From positions 1-64,000 of the forward strand of contig JAQGEF010000015.1 of the NCBI GenBank assembly GCA_027854065.1: DNA of 64,000 nucleotides, given 5' to 3'. The stretch comes from Polluticaenibacter yanchengensis. GTDB taxonomy: Bacteria > Bacteroidota > Bacteroidia > Chitinophagales > Chitinophagaceae. The position numbers were made by a program, and so were the translations under genes. Below the pieces are notes generated by a model that was given only the letters and a program-made list of their open reading frames with translations, was not told the origin of the DNA and made no database searches. Shown here in pieces: positions 17,985 to 26,096 of the stretch (positions are counted from its first letter, which is position 1; every line of letters starts with the position of its first letter).

Positions 17985-18030
17985 AAATAAAACAGGGCCG
18001 CTTAAATAATATAGACGCCCTGTTTTATTT
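17985..18030. terminator. Bidirectional intrinsic terminator
   Basis: AAATAAAACAGGGC (17985-17998) and GCCCTGTTTTATTT (18017-18030) form a perfect 14-bp stem with A and T runs on both sides. It lies between the convergent hydrolase and GNAT genes and can serve both. Confidence 0.85.
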
Positions 18031-18050
18031 AATCTTTCATCAAGAAGTCC

Positions 18051-18329
18051 TTAAAAAAGGACATCCGCATATTCAGGCTTCTTATCAAATACTGCCTTAG
18101 CAAAAGGGCATAAAGGCATAATTTTAATACTCTTTTCCCTTGCAAAATCAACTGCTTTTTGCACAAGGTCATAACCAATACCTTTACCCTTATAAGCTAG
18201 GTCCACTTCAGTATGGTCTATAATAATTTTATTGCCCGCCCATACATAAGTCATTTCTCCAATTTGCTTATCATTCTCTTTAGCGTAAAAAACGCCCTTC
18301 TTCTCGTTGTTTTCCTGTATAATTTCCAT
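18051..18329 (-). CDS. Small GNAT-type N-acetyltransferase (YjdJ-like)
   Basis: 92-aa minimal GNAT protein. I chose the ATG at 18329 (MEIIQENNEKKG), because the longer frame from 18374 adds a stretch unlike the family. The acetyl-CoA-binding part reads EVDLAYKGKGIGYDLVQKAV, followed by the PLCPFAKAVFDKKPEY region typical of the short YjdJ/Gcn5-related family. The acceptor is unknown. It is monocistronic and ends at a shared terminator. Confidence 0.85.
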   Translation of the reverse strand: MEIIQENNEKKGVFYAKENDKQIGEMTYVWAGNKIIIDHTEVDLAYKGKGIGYDLVQKAVDFAREKSIKIMPLCPFAKAVFDKKPEYADVLF

Positions 18330-18512
18330 CAGTATCCTGTTTTTTAAAGTACCACAAATATAATAAGCAGGCATCAGATTTAATCCTGCTAAAAAAGAAC
18401 GATAAACCAGTACTCAACCCAATAAAGTAAATAGTTATACAAATTACCCGCACTCAATTGGTCCCGTATCGTGCAAGGGCAATACTAACTGATAAACAAA
18501 ATCCGGGATGTT

Positions 18513-20249
18513 TTAGTCAATAACCCTGTAAACAGGGTATCTTAAATGTTCAGGTTCATAATAAGGAGATCGCTCAAATATAAAATCCAGTAGTTCCTTA
18601 CTCGATTTCGGAAAGTCCGGGTTGTTTTGTTTTTTAATATTAATGGAGTCCTGGATGTAAGGGTACGCTTCAAGTATTTTAGCTGCTTTATCTTCAAAAA
18701 CATAAGCAGCATACCCTTCCTTCCTGTTTAAGATCGGGTCAAAAAAGTTCCAGGCAAAATAGCTGTCTTCCGTGGTAGGCTCCAGTACTTCTATTAAAAA
18801 CCTATTGGCTGACTGGTTCATCGGGATATAATAATCACCCTTTCTGAAGTTTAATTTTATACGCTTGGCAACTGTTTGCACATGACTGTTCATATGATGT
18901 CCCTCATAAGCGCCGCCAGAGTTGCTATAACCGGTAATTTTATAATATTCAACCACAATGCCTGTATCATTCCTAAGCTGGGTCATGTTTATATTGTTAA
19001 GTTTCAGCAAGTCTATTACCTTCCACCAGCCTTGAGGAATAATATACGCGCTTGGTTTATGAATCACACCCGTACTTTTAAAACTATTAAAATAAGGAAT
19101 TGTTTTTGTAAAAGGCTGCGTCGTATCATAGTAAAGCCTTGGAAGCCCCGAAACGGCACTTGGCTTATAGGTACTTTCAAAACCTTTAAACAGAATAGTA
19201 TCATAACTACTGGTATCATGGACAAACCTTATAGGAAATTTACTTTCATTTATTGTTTCCAGTTTAGCCTGTTTTCGGATATCACTGATTTCGCGGCTGT
19301 TTTTTGATGCGAAAGCAATCAGGCTTTGCATAAAAGCATAAGTCGCATTTACCCTTTTGGTATAAGGTTTCAGCATATGCGTTTCCGTCATAAACGCGAA
19401 ACAATGAAACAATGCCGCATAGCCCGTACTATAGCGGGGACTGTCCCAAAAACCATTCCAGCCGCTTTCTACTTTTTTATTGCTCCAATGATTCACGTAA
19501 GGTACCAGGTCATAGCCCTTATTCTGCATGGCAGCGTATAAATCCGGTTCAAAACTTTGACGGATATACCTGCCCATTGCAGGGGAGAGCTTTTGGTGAT
19601 GAGAACTGAGTAATGTAATGATATGCTGGTAATCAGCACCGTTACTAACGTGGTTATCTACAAAGATATCAGGATCCAGTTCATGAAATATCGTAGCAAA
19701 ACTGCGGGTTTCCCGGCTGTCATTTTTAATAAAATCCCTGTTCAGGTCAAGGTTTTGGGAATTGCCCCTGCTACCGAAAGCTTCAGGTCCGTCCTGGTCA
19801 ATTCTATAAAAAGAGCTCCTGTTTAAGCTTCCGCCAATATTGAAAACTGGAATAATGGCAAGAACCACATTGTCAGGCAGTTGATATTTATTAGCCACAA
19901 TATCTCTCACCAGCAAAATACTGGCATCAATACCATCTGGCTCACCGGGATGTATTCCATTGTTGATAAGTATAATACGCTGGTTCGATTTTTTTATCTG
20001 CCGGATATCGAAGTTGCCCGAATTATTTACCAATACAAGATGAAGAGGAATATTAGCATCTGTATTACCTTTTTGCAAAAGCTTTACTTTACCGGAGATC
20101 GCATCTATCTTTTGCCACCACTCAATCGCTTCCCAATAAGTAGGTGTTTTTGTACCGTTGGATTCCTCAAATATTGTAGATGGGATTTGTGCAATAGTCG
20201 TTGAACTATGCATTAGGAAATAAAAAACAAAAAGCAGTTGGTATTTCAT
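18513..20249 (-). CDS. M14-family zinc carboxypeptidase, secreted
   Basis: 578-aa exported metallopeptidase. A signal peptide ends near STTIAQ. The zinc ligands His100 and Glu103 (HPGEPDG) and His200 (DNHVSNG) and the catalytic Glu289 (TETH) are all present, so the enzyme should be active. Only the first half is the M14 fold; the remaining ~270 residues are a C-terminal extension common in Bacteroidota homologues and of unknown role. The likely job is to trim peptides in the periplasm or outside the cell. It is monocistronic, with a long repeat-containing gap upstream. Confidence 0.88.
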   Translation of the reverse strand: MKYQLLFVFYFLMHSSTTIAQIPSTIFEESNGTKTPTYWEAIEWWQKIDAISGKVKLLQKGNTDANIPLHLVLVNNSGNFDIRQIKKSNQRIILINNGIHPGEPDGIDASILLVRDIVANKYQLPDNVVLAIIPVFNIGGSLNRSSFYRIDQDGPEAFGSRGNSQNLDLNRDFIKNDSRETRSFATIFHELDPDIFVDNHVSNGADYQHIITLLSSHHQKLSPAMGRYIRQSFEPDLYAAMQNKGYDLVPYVNHWSNKKVESGWNGFWDSPRYSTGYAALFHCFAFMTETHMLKPYTKRVNATYAFMQSLIAFASKNSREISDIRKQAKLETINESKFPIRFVHDTSSYDTILFKGFESTYKPSAVSGLPRLYYDTTQPFTKTIPYFNSFKSTGVIHKPSAYIIPQGWWKVIDLLKLNNINMTQLRNDTGIVVEYYKITGYSNSGGAYEGHHMNSHVQTVAKRIKLNFRKGDYYIPMNQSANRFLIEVLEPTTEDSYFAWNFFDPILNRKEGYAAYVFEDKAAKILEAYPYIQDSINIKKQNNPDFPKSSKELLDFIFERSPYYEPEHLRYPVYRVID

Positions 20250-20407
20250 GAATGCAAATTAGGAATCTTCTAATTCATTTAAACAACCAGGTTCGTTACT
20301 CTTAATTATTATTTCATTGATACTAGAGAGTAGTAGCGGCATCTAACTGAAAGCTAATAAAAGTTAATAGTTATTTTTTAGCCGGGAGTAAGTATGGCTG
20401 ATAAATT

Positions 20408-20598
20408 TCAAAGGGATTTCTCCTCGGTCTTCTTCAATGTTAAGATGTCAAAAACTCCCTCGTCGAAATGACATGAATGGCAGAATATTCAAGCTACTGA
20501 ACAGTCATTCTGAGCGCAGCGAAGAATCTCCATATATTTCAACTATAATGATAAAATACTATCAAAGGGATTTTTCCCTGGGCTTCTTCAATTTTAAG
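20408..20598. repeat. Short direct repeats flanking a TTCTGAGCGCAGCGAAG motif
   Basis: Two 37-base copies, at 20408-20444 and 20562-20598, share TCAAAGGGATTT and CTTCTTCAAT and differ at a few positions. Between them lie GTCGAAATGAC and TCATTCTGAGCGCAGCGAAG, a phrase I recall as a common dispersed intergenic sequence in Bacteroidota. It fills most of the 400-base gap between the M14 and YkgJ genes. No gene is supported here. Confidence 0.6.
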
Positions 20599-20653
20599 CT
20601 TTCAGAAAATGCACACTTCAAAAGAGCGATAAATGCGAAATACCCTAAAAATG

Positions 20654-21190
20654 TTACTTAAACTTCTCCGTCAGCTTTTCCAGTACATAGTACACTGCCG
20701 GGCAAAAAGTAGAATTTTTCAATGTAATGGCCTGGCGGTGAACAATCACATCCTCATCTGTGTATGGGAAGCGTGCGCAGTCGCTGGGGCGGGCGTCGTA
20801 AATGCTGCAGGCGTTATCGCTACCCAAAAAAGGGCAGGGGCTGGACTTCACCACATAATCACCATCGGTGTCTAAATTCAGGTAAGAATCTATAAACTGA
20901 GACTCCTTCATGCGCAGGTGTTTGGATATGCGTTTAATATCCGGTGTTTTAAAGCGCGGAGAGTAGTTTTTGCAACAGGCAGCACAGTCCAGGCAGTCTA
21001 TTTTGCTGAAAGCTTCGTTATGTAATGTGGGTAACTCACGGATCACTTTTCGGGCATCTGCTTTTTTTAGGAAATTTTTGTACTTTTTTTGACTTTCCTG
21101 CGATTTTCGTTGCCAGTTTTCTAAAAGTTTATAGTCCAAGTTATAGATATTAAAAAGTTTTGAACAGCAAAGTTCAGAAAAAGTTTTCAA
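20654..21190 (-). CDS. YkgJ-family cysteine cluster protein
   Basis: 178-aa protein of the UPF0153/YkgJ family, thought to bind zinc or an iron-sulfur cluster. The diagnostic cysteines are visible: CLDCAACCKNYSP in the middle, then SPCPFLGSDNACSIYDARP and DCARFP. The N-terminal ~60 residues are charged and helical. It is divergent from gcvP, with under 100 bases between the starts. Role unknown beyond metal binding. Confidence 0.85.
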   Translation of the reverse strand: MKTFSELCCSKLFNIYNLDYKLLENWQRKSQESQKKYKNFLKKADARKVIRELPTLHNEAFSKIDCLDCAACCKNYSPRFKTPDIKRISKHLRMKESQFIDSYLNLDTDGDYVVKSSPCPFLGSDNACSIYDARPSDCARFPYTDEDVIVHRQAITLKNSTFCPAVYYVLEKLTEKFK

Positions 21191-21286
21191 ACAGACTATG
21201 CATTAAATTTGCATAACATTTTTAAAAGCTAATTGTGGATTTTATCAATGTTTTGATTAAGAAATTTATAAAAACTTTGGGCAAAC

Positions 21287-24184
21287 ATGTCACTTTTTAA
21301 GCAACAATCAGAAGCATTCTCACCAAGACATATTGGTAGTTTTGGTACTAAAAATGAAATGCTTTCCGTAATTGGAGTAGAGTCATTAAATGAATTGATA
21401 GACAAAACGGTTCCGGCGTCTATCAGGATCAACAGAGCATTAAACGTTCCGGATGCTGTAAGCGAATTTAACTTGTTAAATGAACTAAAAGAGAAATCGC
21501 TTAAAAATAAAGTGGCCCATAATTTTATTGGCCAGGGTTATTACGATACAATAACACCAAGTGTTATCTTAAGAAATATTTTTGAAAACCCGGGTTGGTA
21601 CACCCAGTACACGCCATACCAGGCAGAGATCAGCCAGGGCCGCCTGGAAAGTTTACTCAACTTTCAAACAGTCGTAAGCGATCTTACAGGTTTACCTATC
21701 GCCAACGCCAGTTTGCTGGACGAAGCAACTGCTGCTGCGGAAACCATGAACATGTTCTTTCATCATGTAAACCGCAGTACCATAAAAGCGCCAAACTTAT
21801 TTGTAGACACACATGTATGGCCGCAAACAAAAGCCTTATTAATTGCCCGTGGTACACCATTAGGAATTAATATCGTAGAAGGTGATTATAAAACACATGA
21901 AATAGATAGTACCTATTTTGGTGCTATTGTTCAATATCCTAATAATATAGGCAGTGTAGAAGATTACGCAGCTTTTGCCGGAAAAGTACATGCTGCAGGC
22001 GCTTATCTTGGTGTAGCTACGGATTTACTGGCATTAACTTTATTAAAAGCGCCGGGCGAATTTGGTGCAGATGTAGCATTTGGTACCGCTCAGCGTTTTG
22101 GCGTACCATTGGGTTACGGTGGACCGCACGCAGCGTTCTTTACTACTAAAGATGAATTCAAACGCGCTATCCCGGGCCGAATTATAGGTGTAAGTGTAGA
22201 TGCTAAAGGCAACCGCGCATTACGCATGGCTTTGCAAACACGCGAGCAACATATTAAACGGGAAAAAGCCACTTCCAATATCTGTACAGCCCAGGCATTG
22301 TTAGCCAATATGGCCGCAATGTATGCCGTTTATCATGGCCCGCAGGGTTTAACCAATATTGCAAAAGCCGTACACGCAACCGCTGCAGGCATTGCAAAAG
22401 GTTTGGCAGAAGCCGGTTTACCGGTTGAAACAAGTGTTTATTTCGATACATTATATTTTAAAGCAGATGCTGCCAGGTTAAAAACAGTAGCGGAAGCTCA
22501 CAATGCTAATTTCCGTTATTTTGGAAATGATTTTGTCGGTATTTCAGTAGATGAAGTAGCGGCCGCCAACGAAGTGGCTACAGCTGAACTGTTCAGTAAA
22601 ATTCTAAGCGGGTACAGTGGTAAAAACATTACAGTTGCCATTACAGAAGAGAACGGCGTACTGGCAAGCGGCAATACATATAACAGGGATACAGATTTTT
22701 TAACACATCCAAACTTTAATACTTTCCATAGCGAGAGTATGATGATGCGTTACATCAAACAACTGGAAAATAAAGACCTCTCTTTAAATACTTCTATGAT
22801 CAGCCTTGGTAGCTGTACCATGAAGCTGAATGCAGCTACAGAAATGATACCGGTAAGCTGGAGTCACTGGAGCAGGATACACCCGTTTGCACCCGTTAAC
22901 CAGGCGCAGGGCTATTTTGAAATGATCCAGGAGCTAAGTGCTTACTTATCCGATATTACAGGTTTCGATCATTGCTGGTTACAGCCAAACAGTGGTGCAC
23001 AGGGCGAATTTGCCGGTTTACTGGCCATCCGTAATTATCATATTAATAACGGTCAGTCTAACAGGGATGTAATTTTGATCCCGATTAGTGCGCATGGTAC
23101 CAACCCGGCAAGTGCCGTAATGGTAGGCATGAAAGTGGTAGTAGTAAAAGCATTGGAAAATGGTTATATCGATGTAGAGGATTTCAAAGCGAAAGCCGCA
23201 CAACACAGCGCGAACCTTGCCGGTGTTATGATTACTTACCCAAGTACTTACGGTATTTTTGAAGAGTCGGTAAAAGAGATTTGCGATATCGTGCACCAGC
23301 ACGGCGGACAGGTGTATATGGATGGTGCCAATATGAATGCACAGGTTGGTTTAACCAGTCCGGGCTTTATCGGGGCAGATGTTTGCCACCTGAACCTGCA
23401 TAAAACATTTGCTATCCCACATGGTGGAGGCGGTCCGGGTGTTGGTCCTATCTGTTTCAAAAAACATTTGAAATCATCCTTCATGAATGTGACAGATGCC
23501 GATACTGTTAATACAGATGAATTATTGACCAGTCATGTAAGCGCAGCGCCATATGGCTCAGCTTCAATCTTGCTCATCAGCTATGCATATATCCGCTTAC
23601 TGGGCGCTAAAGGATTGCTGAACGCCACACAACATGCTATTTTGAATGCCAATTACATGAAAGCGCGTTTAGAGAAAGATTATAATATTCTTTACAATGG
23701 CGCCAATGGCACTTGTGCCCATGAGTTCATTGTAGATCTACGTCCGTTGAAAACAACCAGTGGCATCGAAGCAGAAGATGTGGCAAAACGTTTAATGGAT
23801 TATGGTTTCCACGCACCAACCATGAGCTTCCCGGTGGCTGGTACCATCATGATCGAGCCTACCGAGAGCGAAGATATCGCTGAGCTGGACCGTTTCTGCG
23901 ACGCATTGTTAAGCATCCGCAGGGAGATTGCCGCTATCGAAAACGGTGAAAGTGATAAGACAGACAATGCATTGAAAAATGCGCCACATACACAATTTGA
24001 AGTAGTCAATTCAGAATGGGACCATTCATATACCCGCGAAGAAGCCGCTTATCCGTTGCCATATACCCGCAACAACAAATTCTGGCCTTCTGTAGCCCGT
24101 GTTAATAATACACATGGTGACAGAAACCTGGTTTGTACCTGTGAGCCGGTTAGCAGTTATATGGAGGAAACCGTAGAAGCTTAA
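21287..24184 (+). CDS. gcvP: Glycine dehydrogenase (decarboxylating), P-protein of the glycine cleavage system
   Basis: 965-aa single-chain P-protein with the family's usual length. It decarboxylates glycine and hands the aminomethyl group to lipoylated GcvH. Two homologous PLP-type halves are present; the pyridoxal-phosphate lysine is Lys706 in NLHKTFAIPHGGGG. The N-terminus RHIGSFGTKNEML is also typical. None of gcvT, gcvH or lpd is adjacent, so the system is scattered. A weak box, AAACTTTG, ends at 21279, seven bases before the start. No glycine riboswitch was seen upstream. Confidence 0.97.
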   Translation: MSLFKQQSEAFSPRHIGSFGTKNEMLSVIGVESLNELIDKTVPASIRINRALNVPDAVSEFNLLNELKEKSLKNKVAHNFIGQGYYDTITPSVILRNIFENPGWYTQYTPYQAEISQGRLESLLNFQTVVSDLTGLPIANASLLDEATAAAETMNMFFHHVNRSTIKAPNLFVDTHVWPQTKALLIARGTPLGINIVEGDYKTHEIDSTYFGAIVQYPNNIGSVEDYAAFAGKVHAAGAYLGVATDLLALTLLKAPGEFGADVAFGTAQRFGVPLGYGGPHAAFFTTKDEFKRAIPGRIIGVSVDAKGNRALRMALQTREQHIKREKATSNICTAQALLANMAAMYAVYHGPQGLTNIAKAVHATAAGIAKGLAEAGLPVETSVYFDTLYFKADAARLKTVAEAHNANFRYFGNDFVGISVDEVAAANEVATAELFSKILSGYSGKNITVAITEENGVLASGNTYNRDTDFLTHPNFNTFHSESMMMRYIKQLENKDLSLNTSMISLGSCTMKLNAATEMIPVSWSHWSRIHPFAPVNQAQGYFEMIQELSAYLSDITGFDHCWLQPNSGAQGEFAGLLAIRNYHINNGQSNRDVILIPISAHGTNPASAVMVGMKVVVVKALENGYIDVEDFKAKAAQHSANLAGVMITYPSTYGIFEESVKEICDIVHQHGGQVYMDGANMNAQVGLTSPGFIGADVCHLNLHKTFAIPHGGGGPGVGPICFKKHLKSSFMNVTDADTVNTDELLTSHVSAAPYGSASILLISYAYIRLLGAKGLLNATQHAILNANYMKARLEKDYNILYNGANGTCAHEFIVDLRPLKTTSGIEAEDVAKRLMDYGFHAPTMSFPVAGTIMIEPTESEDIAELDRFCDALLSIRREIAAIENGESDKTDNALKNAPHTQFEVVNSEWDHSYTREEAAYPLPYTRNNKFWPSVARVNNTHGDRNLVCTCEPVSSYMEETVEA

Positions 24185-24200
24185 TGACAGCATATATTTT

Positions 24201-24244
24201 AAAGCCACAGATGCAGAGATCCTTTCAGCTTCTGTGGCTTTTTA
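24201..24244 (+). terminator. Intrinsic terminator of gcvP
   Basis: AAGCCACAGA (24202-24211) pairs with TCTGTGGCTT (24231-24240), followed by TTTT, 17 bases after the gcvP stop. Confidence 0.85.
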
Positions 24245-24304
24245 TTGGTAGAGATCATTGCCGGCATTTGGGGCTTTCAGCATTTTAAACAGTGTGGAAC
24301 ATTT

Positions 24305-24387
24305 GTCCGGCGTGCTTATGGCTCCGCTACGCTCGGTGCTCCTGCGTCGCACTGGCTCGTTCCTCGCCACCAACGCATGCCGCAGCC
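24305..24387 (+). repeat. Family A palindromic intergenic repeat, copy 2 (short-loop form)
   Basis: Starts GTCCGGCGTGCTTATGGCTC and ends ACGCATGCCGCAGCC, like copies 1 and 3, but the long inner arm is replaced by a short turn (GGTGC to GCACTGG). It lies between the convergent gcvP and SDR genes. The same outer arms with different inner loops argue for an element whose tip changes while its base is kept. Confidence 0.8.
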
Positions 24388-24526
24388 ATGCAACATCTGT
24401 ATTCTAATGAGGCATTATAGATGCTGATTTTTTCAAATAAATCTGTCTGGCTCTTCATATCAGGCCAACTTCATCTGTAGAATTAACTCACTGCATTTAT
24501 AATGTATGAACAGGTGTAAGCGGGAG

Positions 24527-25288
24527 TTATAAGTGCATACCACCGGAGACTTCTATTCTTTGACCGTTGATCCAGCGGGCATCATCCGTACATAAAAAAG
24601 CAATCACTCCGCCAATATCATCAGGCACACCCGGCCTGCCTAAAGCAGTCATATTTGCTACCCGTTCATAAACTACCGCATTGTCCCTTACCATACCATT
24701 ATTGAAATCTGTTTGTACCGCCCCTGGCGCTACCGTATTTACTTTAATTTTTCTTGGGGCCAGTTCTGCTGCCCAAACCCTGCTTAAAACCTCAATAGCG
24801 CCTTTTACACTCGCATACATAGAAGTGTTTGGATGTGAAAAGCGGGCCAGGCCGGATGAAATATTGATGATACCACCCTCATTATTCAGATAGGGGAGCA
24901 TCGCCTGGGTTAAAAAATAAACACCTTTATAGTGAATGTTTACCAGGCTGTCAAATTCATCCTCGGTCGCATCCGCAAAAGAAGTATGGCTGCCGGTACC
25001 GGCATTGTTAACCAGGAAATCGAAATGAGCAGCACCATATTCATTCTTCAGATACGTTGATAAATCCACGGCAAAATCTTTAAATACTTTGGTATTGCCC
25101 GTATCCAGCCTGAATGCTTTAGCTTTCCTGCCAAGCTGCTCTATCTCATTAACAACTTCATTGGCTTTTACTTCATTCGAATGGTATGTAATAACAACAT
25201 CAATTCCTTTTTCCGCTATTTTGATAGCCATATTCCGGCCTAATCCACGACTACCACCTGTTACCAGGGCTATTTTATTAAGTGTCAT
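24527..25288 (-). CDS. Short-chain dehydrogenase/reductase
   Basis: 253-aa classical SDR. NAD(P)-binding TGGSRGLGRNM near residues 10-20, NNAG at 94-97, catalytic Ser in NISSG (142-146), Tyr158 and Lys162 in YASVK, and a C-terminal VSGG. The substrate is unknown. The AraC-type regulator gene lies 61 bases upstream on the same strand and may control it; this pairing is inference from adjacency only. Confidence 0.9.
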   Translation of the reverse strand: MTLNKIALVTGGSRGLGRNMAIKIAEKGIDVVITYHSNEVKANEVVNEIEQLGRKAKAFRLDTGNTKVFKDFAVDLSTYLKNEYGAAHFDFLVNNAGTGSHTSFADATEDEFDSLVNIHYKGVYFLTQAMLPYLNNEGGIINISSGLARFSHPNTSMYASVKGAIEVLSRVWAAELAPRKIKVNTVAPGAVQTDFNNGMVRDNAVVYERVANMTALGRPGVPDDIGGVIAFLCTDDARWINGQRIEVSGGMHL

Positions 25289-25349
25289 ACTAATTGTTTT
25301 AACTGGTTACAAAATTAGAACGTGTATAGTTGCCGGGTATGGTGAAGGT

Positions 25350-25712
25350 TTAAGTATTTTCTTTTAGTAGGCCATCCCTGTAGATGGAAGGCGTCATGCC
25401 GGTATGTCTTTTAAAATACTTGGTAAAATTGGTGGGTTCGTAAGTAAGTTTATAAGCGATGGCGGAAATGGAAATATCAGTTGATAATAATGCTTTTGCC
25501 AGTTCAATTGTTTTTTCGTTACAGATATCGCAGGGAGATTTCCCCGTTGTATCTTTAATAGTATTGCTTAAATGTGTGGCATGAATATTCATCATTGACG
25601 CGATGGTATGGATATCAAGATAATCATCTGACTTCCCATTTATAAGGTCCTGTAAGTTATCTTCAATGATTTGAACGAATTTTTCAGAGATTTCTTTAGG
25701 CCGGTTATTCAT
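25350..25712 (-). CDS. AraC-type transcriptional regulator, DNA-binding domain only
   Basis: 120-aa protein consisting of little more than the double helix-turn-helix of AraC regulators: IHTIASMMNIHATHLSN in the first and ISISAIAYKLTYEPTNFTKY followed by HTGMTPSIYR in the second. No ligand-binding domain is present. The ATG at 25712 gives a sensible full HTH pair, so I do not regard it as truncated. It is co-directional with the SDR downstream and may regulate it. Confidence 0.87.
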   Translation of the reverse strand: MNNRPKEISEKFVQIIEDNLQDLINGKSDDYLDIHTIASMMNIHATHLSNTIKDTTGKSPCDICNEKTIELAKALLSTDISISAIAYKLTYEPTNFTKYFKRHTGMTPSIYRDGLLKENT

Positions 25713-25866
25713 CTTTATTCTTTGTATAAAATTACAACTTTGAGTATGGTGAAGTGAAGATTATTTTAAGCACTGTTCTATAACACTGAAGAAGTAGTTT
25801 GCTGCCGGACTATAAATGGGATTTAAAGTATGGAGGGAGCTGCTGTTTTCAGCGTTAGGGATAGAA

Positions 25867-25955
25867 GCTAAGTACCCCGCAAGGCGGCATAACCGGTAAT
25901 AAATAGCGAAGCTATGAAGATGGCATTGCCGCCGCGGAGTACTGCGGATAGCCCG
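25867..25955 (-). repeat. Family B palindromic intergenic repeat, copy 2
   Basis: Reverse complement starts CGGGCTATCCGCAGTACTCC and ends GGGGTACTTAGC, matching the copy at 15996-16084 in both arms. The loops differ except for the shared AGCTTCGCTATT. It lies between the AraC-type gene start and the terminator of the MMPL gene. It is flanked by unannotated AT-rich sequence. Confidence 0.8.
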
Positions 25956-26035
25956 GCCCCTTGCCCGGCCACCGGGGTAAATAAAATAATAGAGAAGCAA
26001 TGATGCATCAGTGTAATGGCAAGGGGAACGCCCAT

Positions 26036-26068
26036 AAAATAAAAACACCTGCTCATGCAGGCGTTCTT
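26036..26068 (-). terminator. Intrinsic terminator of the MMPL/RND gene
   Basis: Reading the minus strand, AACGCCTGC, a four-base loop and GCAGGTGTT form a stem (26044-26065), followed by TTTTATTTT. It is about 30 bases past the stop codon at 26097. Confidence 0.75.
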
Positions 26069-26096
26069 ATTTTATAATGTTATTTTCTATATTTTT

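Noticed and set aside
19326..20204. Several antisense frames over the M14 gene
   Set aside because: Shadows of the M14 gene; no coding evidence.
24245..24427. 60-aa frame between gcvP and the SDR
   Set aside because: Explained by family A copy 2.
25761..26056. Frames on the minus strand downstream of the MMPL gene
   Set aside because: Shadows of family B copy 2; no domain or start-site support.
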